This document shows, piece by piece, positions 59,293 through 64,000 of a stretch of 64,000 nt of DNA. Numbering within the stretch: position 1 is the stretch's first letter; every line of letters starts with the position of its first letter. Below the pieces are notes generated by a model that was not told the DNA's origin, searched no databases, and saw only the letters and a program-made list of their open reading frames with translations. The stretch spans positions 31,053,385 to 31,117,384 of the forward strand of contig NC_056759.1 of NCBI RefSeq assembly GCF_018687715.1, given 5' to 3'. The position numbers and the translations under genes were made by a program. This DNA comes from Carya illinoinensis (Eukaryota; Streptophyta; Magnoliopsida; Fagales; Juglandaceae).

Positions 59293-60237
59293 TTATTTGG
59301 TGGTTGTAACCAATTTCTCAGAGTGAACGTGAGGTGCTGCATGAGTGGCTGCATGTGATAATTCCAATACCCTCCCGCAAGATGGAGAGTAAACATTGAT
59401 TACTCCCATCTTGGACAGGAGTCGAGTAAACGCAGGGGATTGCAACTGCTTAGTGAGTAGGTCTGCAACTTGAGAATGTGAAGGCACATGAACTGTTCAG
59501 ACCTGTCCCTCAGTCACTTTGTCTCGGACTAGATGACAATCTAGTTCAATGTGTTTCGTCCGTTCATGAAAAATGGGATTCGCAGCTATGTGAATGGCTG
59601 CTAAATTGTCACAGAACAGTGTGGCAGGTCCAGAATAATTAACATACAAATTGGCAAGAAGATAATTTAGCCAAGTCAGCTCGTATACCACCGATGCCAT
59701 TGACCTGTACTCAGATTCTGCAGACGATCTAGAGACGGTAGTTTGTTTTTTTGATTTCCATGATACCAGGGATTTTCCTATGAATACACAGAATCCAGTA
59801 GTTGATCGTCTTGTATCTGGGCAATCTGCCCAACTTACATCTGAATAAGCTATGAGATTTAGTTGTGAATCAACAGGAAAAAATAGTCCCTGACCTGGTG
59901 TCCCTTTCAGATATCGTAGAACCTTGAGAATTGCATTGTAGTGAGGAATCCTCGGTGTCTCCATAAACTGACTTAATAGGTGCACACTATGAGTGAGATC
60001 TGGTCTTGTGTGTGTGAGATATAGAAGTTTGCTGACAAGTTGATGATACAGTGCAGGATCATTGAAGATGTCACCCTCGTCCCTTCTGAGTTTTAGATTT
60101 GGCTCCATGGGCAACAGAGATGGCTTGGAGGCCAACATACCTATTTTGGCCAGTATGTCAAGTTCATATTTGCGTTGGCATAATTCCTTTCTTTGTACGA
60201 CCAACTTCCATCCCAAGGAAGTATTTAAGACTCCCAA
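59293..60237 (-). pseudogene. Copia RNase H and pol C-terminus
   Basis: The frame 60237-59497 carries TRPDLTHSVHLLSQF, HYNAILKVLRYLKGTPGQGLFF, SDVSWADCPDTRRSTTG and SRSSAESEYRSMA, plus the CDNLAAIHIAANP and ERTKHIELDCH blocks of copia RNase H. An in-frame TGA (59499-59497) precedes a collinear tail, VPSHSQVADLLTKQL, to 59293. It overlaps the RT frame in a different phase, which marks a frameshift near 60200. Confidence 0.9.
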
Positions 60238-60808
60238 GGTCTTTGATTCTGAATTTAGACTCCAAAAACTGCTTCACCGTGGCATTTGATGATGCATTGG
60301 AACTCAATAAGACGATGTCGTCTACGCAGACCAATAATGCTATAAATGAGGTGGAGGTTGTCTTGGTGAATAGGCTGTAATCGGCCTTGGATTGTACAAA
60401 GCCAAATTCAACAAGAGAGGCAGTAAGCTTCGCATTCCATTGTCGTGAAGCTTGTCGTAAACCATAGATACTTTTCTTCAATTGGTAGACTTTGTTTGTC
60501 TTGGCAGCAGGATGTCCAGGAGGGGGGCGCATGTAGATTTCTTCGTTGAGCTCGCCGTAGAGGAAGGCGTTGTTTACGTCGAGTTGTTGGAGTTCCCATC
60601 CTTTGATGGCTGCGATGGCAAGGAGACACCGAATGGAGACAATATTTGCTACTGGCGAGAAAGTATCATGGAAATCGATACCCTCGTGCTGTGTGAAGCC
60701 CTTCGCAACCAATCGAGTTTTGGCTCTTTCAATGGTTCTATCGGCTCGAAACTTGTATTTGTATATCCATTTGCAGTTAATTGCTTTCTTGGCATGAGGT
60801 AATTCCAC
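60164..60808 (-). pseudogene. Copia reverse transcriptase
   Basis: 214 codons with NCKWIYKYKF, ARLVAKGFTQHEGIDF, VNNAFLYGELNEEIYM and YGLRQASRQWN. The catalytic box appears as VCVDDIVLL in place of the usual YVDD context, so the two Asp are present. A frame change at its end moves translation out of the RNase H frame. Confidence 0.92.
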
Positions 60809-61432
60809 AATGGACTATGTCTCATTGAGCTCAAGAGCAGTAAGTTCTAGCTTCATTGCCTCGCACCAAACAGGTTGGCTCGGTTTGGGAAGAGATAGAG
60901 GCAGTGAAAGCTTTGAATTGAGGGGAAATTAAATTATAAGAAATGAAATTAGACAGAGGAAAATGAACCTGGGAATGTTGAGAGGAGCCGGTCAACTGAG
61001 ATGAGGACTGAGTCAAGTTAGATGCAGTGATGTGAGGGCAATGAAAATCACGTAGGTAAGCTGGTGCATGTCTGGTTGGAGTTGAGCGTCGTGGAGTTGG
61101 GTTGGTGGGGTTTGGGTTAGCAGGTGGGCATGGGTTATTGGGTGAGAGTGAGTTATTGGATATATGTACGTCTGAGTGAAGTGGCTCTGTAGAGGCAGGA
61201 AGTGGTGTAGTATGAGAAGGAGAGGGCTGGACGTAAGGGGGAACAGGTTAGGTGGAGTCTGTATCTATGTGGAGAGGTTGTGAATCGAGAAGAATGGGTT
61301 GAGTGGAATTGGATGTGGTAGGAATGGTTTTGAGGGGAAATGTATCCTCATGAAAAACGACATCACGAGAAGTGAAAATCTGATAGGTGTTTAAATCAAG
61401 GAGTTTGTAGCCTTTTATGCCATGGGGGTAGC

Positions 61433-62422
61433 CTAAGAATAAACATCGGCAGGCACGAGGATCAAACTTAGACCCAGTTTGGGATAGAGTTGAAGCAAAA
61501 CATAGGGACCCAAAACACGTAGATGAAAGTAGGAGGGTTTCTTGTTGTATAAAAGCTCAAAAGGTGATTTGTAGTTGAGAATGGGAGTTGGGGTCCGATT
61601 AATCAAATAAGTTGTTGTTAAGACAAAATCATTCCAATATTTTGTATGAAGACCAAACTGAAATTTTAGTGCTCTTGCGACATTTAAAATATGTTGATGT
61701 TTTCTTTCGAGTAAAGCATTTTGTTTGGGTGTGGCTACACAAGTGAGTTGATGAATGATGCCTCTTGGGTGATAAAAATCTGGTATAGAAAACTCGGGGC
61801 CATTATCACTTCGGATTACCTTAATTTTGGAAGCAAATTGGTTGTTAATAAGGGAACAAAAATTTTGGAGACAGGGGCGTGCTTCAGCTTTGGATTTAAA
61901 AAGATAGAGCCAAGTACATCTAGTAAATTGATCAACTATAGTTAAAAAGTACTTGGAGCCATCGTATGCTTGAATAGAATTGGGACCCCATATATCAACT
62001 GAGATAAGATCAAAAGGGTTCATGACATTGTTTTTTGATTGTGGAAAGGGTAGTCTATGCTATTTGGCAAGTGGACATATATTACATGGACTGGCTTTAG
62101 TCGAAAAATGAACATCACTTTTACCAATATCATTTAAAACAGTTTGTGTCATGGAGCTGTGTCCAAGTCGAAAATGCCACAAAGTAAATTCATCATGTTT
62201 TGTAATAACAGTAGTGTTGACACTTTTGGAATGAAATAAGGTAGAAAAAAATTGTGAAGAGCAGTGGGAGGAGACGGTTCGGGCTATAAGTAGTATAATC
62301 CATCATGCATCTCACCCTTCCCAGTCGTCATCAAAGTTGAAAGGTCATTTATATAGCATGAATTGGAGAAGAAAAGTAAGCAACAATTGGAATTTGTAGT
62401 TAAAGACTTGGTGGAAACAAGG
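61433..62422 (-). pseudogene. Copia GAG-pre-integrase and integrase
   Basis: LWHFRLGHSSM and a C-x2-C (about 62215-62060) form the GAG-pre-integrase zinc region, which has an in-frame TAG near 62060. The 196-codon frame 62023-61433 has VDIWGP, VIRSDNGPEF and LLERKHQHI, the D, D, E residues of a copia integrase. The linker to RT (61430-60810) is Pro/Ser/Thr-rich and has stops. Confidence 0.9.
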
Positions 62423-63631
62423 TTAAAGGAAAATGCTGGAACACAATACATGTTTGAAAATCAAATGAGGAGAAAAATGTATGTCACCGAGATGAGTGGC
62501 AATCGTGGTTGTACCATTAGGAAGTTTGACTGAGTGACTAACACGAGTGATATTGTGTGTAAAAAAATTGGGACTGCAGACCATATGGTCTGTTGTCCCA
62601 ATGTCGAGAATCCACTGTGGGGATGAGGTGCTTGTGCTGTTGTGTGTTAAGAAACAGGAATTGTTACCAGACATGGTGGGGGAGTGGAGAAGCTGCGCCT
62701 GGTTTACAGCTGCAGGTGTGTTGTCAATGGTGGAGGATAAAGGTGGTTGGAGTAAGACAAGAAGCTTGCTATACTGTTCTTGAGTAATGGGCGAGCCATT
62801 ATGATTTTGCTCCTGCTCAAGAGAAACAATATTAGCAATGTATTTGGACTTGGGGCCATTTTTGTCGCCTGAAGGATAACCATTCAACCAATAACATTTA
62901 TCTTTGGTATGGCCTGCTATACGGCAGTGAGAGCAAACTGGAAGGTTGGGATTAGCTTTGAAACAACGCTCAAGGGAATGTCCTGAAATGTTGCAGTGAG
63001 AGCAATATAAACGTTCCTTGCGTGAGGATGATGAAAGCCTTGGATCTGGTCCTCGTGTGACCATTGCAACTGGTGCTGGTGTTGGTGCATAATGGAGTTG
63101 CTGACGTCTCTCTTCTTGTTGAATGAGAGAGAAAACACGGTTTAATGATGGAAGTGGATCAGATAAAAGTATTTGAGCACGGATAGCATCATAGGAATCC
63201 TGAAGTCCCATTAAGAACTGCATGACCTTGTGACAATGATGATATTCCATGAGAGTCTTGATAGATCCGTAGGTACACAGAGGCATGGGCTCGTATACCT
63301 CGAGTTCATCCCAATACCCTTTGAGCTTATTGTAATAAATGCTTACAGAATTAGTATCTTGAGTTAAGGAAGACACGGCCTTCGTGAGTTGGAAAATGCG
63401 AGGAGCGTTCTTTATAGAGAAGCGCTCACGGAGATCACTCCATACATTTGCTGCTGTCTCGGCATGGGCAATCGTGGGTCGAAGATCTGGACTGACAGAA
63501 TTTTGGAGCCATGCAATGATCATATCATTGCATCTTTCCCATGGAAGGAACAAAGGATCTGAATCCAGAGGTTTGGAAATCTTACTCTCGAGGAAACCGA
63601 GCTTATTTTTTATGTTTAGAGCTCTGCGCAT
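62423..63631 (-). pseudogene. Copia gag, zinc knuckles and protease
   Basis: A 402-codon frame. It has a UBN2-type gag (WERCNDMIIAWLQNSV, FSIKNAPRIFQL, YYNKLKGYWDELE), two CCHC-like knuckles (CSHCNISGHSLERC and CSHCRIAGHTKDKC) and a retropepsin-type site reading LDIGTTDHMV. The family norm there is D-[ST]-G. The middle residue is Ile, which should disable the protease and is one base change from Thr. Confidence 0.92.
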
Positions 63632-63815
63632 GGAGCGAGACCAGGTAATATAGTTTTCGGTGGTGAGTAACTCGGGGACTAATGGAGATGAGGCATTCTC
63701 CCAAGCTGAATGAAATACGGACTGATTGGGTGATGAGGATTGTCCTCGGGTTTGGGGTTCTTAGGAGTAGATATGGCTATATGAGTTGGGGAACTTGGAG
63801 GGCTTGAAGACGATT

Positions 63816-63828
63816 GGCTCATAATACC
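63816..63828 (-). promoter_or_regulatory. Copia primer-binding site
   Basis: On the minus strand TGGTATTATGAGC, a near match to the initiator tRNA-Met complement TGGTATCAGAGC. It lies just inside the upstream LTR. Confidence 0.8.
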
Positions 63829-63832
63829 ATAA

Positions 63833-64000
63833 TGGAAATGGTTTATAAATAATTACAAAAAAAAAGGAGGAGGCAAACTCTGTTTGTGAAGGCAATATCA
63901 ACCTCCATCTTTCCATTATCTTGTAAGATATATATATACAATGAAAATGAATTAAACAATAAAAACATATTGTTTAGTGGTAGATACAAATAGCAAAAGG
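63833..64000 (-). mobile_element. Upstream (5') LTR of the copia element, cut by the window edge
   Basis: Matches 59062-59237 with a shorter (AT)n tract and a few substitutions. The remaining tens of bases should lie just past 64000. The few differences between LTRs suggest a fairly recent insertion, although the genes already contain stops. Confidence 0.9.

Noticed and set aside
60482..60802. 106-codon plus-strand frame opposite copia RT
   Set aside because: Antisense shadow of the RT coding frame.

Overview
The window looks like nuclear DNA of a woody eudicot. It is AT-rich and gene-poor, with intron-bearing plant genes, dense nested retrotransposons, many MITEs and endogenous pararetrovirus-like remnants. 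An abundant AT-rich MITE carrying GAGATGAG/CTCATCTC arms suggests a Fagales tree of the walnut/hickory type, but this is recognition from memory and only a weak inference.

Two host genes look intact. On the minus strand, positions 12814-9188 encode a six-exon, 797-residue GH3 beta-D-xylosidase/alpha-L-arabinofuranosidase (BXL6-like). All its introns are GT-AG and its catalytic Asp is present. On the plus strand, positions 53844-55253 encode a four-exon, 327-residue bHLH transcription factor of the bHLH93/ICE1-like group with a C-terminal ACT-like region. They share no obvious pathway: one is an apoplastic wall enzyme and the other a nuclear regulator. Other gene-derived pieces are a scrambled SERK/BAK1-type kinase fragment (35.5-35.9 kb) and an unrecognised ORF (57.7-58.1 kb).

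Layout: 0-5.3 kb is a LINE whose two halves flank a decayed LTR-element remnant containing a 152-bp tandem array. 6.1-8.3 kb is a second decayed LINE. 9.2-12.8 kb is the xylosidase. 14.25-19.88 kb is a nearly full-length minus-strand LINE with a perfect 15-bp target-site duplication. 22.76-22.99 kb is a SINE. 23.2-24.9 kb (minus) and about 40.2-41.2 kb (plus) hold pararetrovirus-like polyprotein remnants.

26.2-39.6 kb is a degraded Ty3/gypsy element in the order LTR-gag-...-pol-LTR-leader. It holds unrelated sequence including a CACTA-like end, MITEs and the kinase fragment. Its pol is split by a 1.2-kb hAT-like element with an 8-bp duplication, and its second LTR carries a 173-bp MITE. 41-53.7 kb is mostly AT-rich intergenic DNA with MITEs. 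57.28-57.67 kb is a tiny 5'-truncated LINE with an 11-bp duplication. 59.06-64.0 kb is a Ty1/copia element on the minus strand whose upstream LTR runs off the window.

I found no evidence for a new multi-gene system. The most informative content is structural: exact target-site duplications that date and order the nested insertions, two MITE families with 9-bp duplications, an inverted kinase fragment and the 152-bp array.
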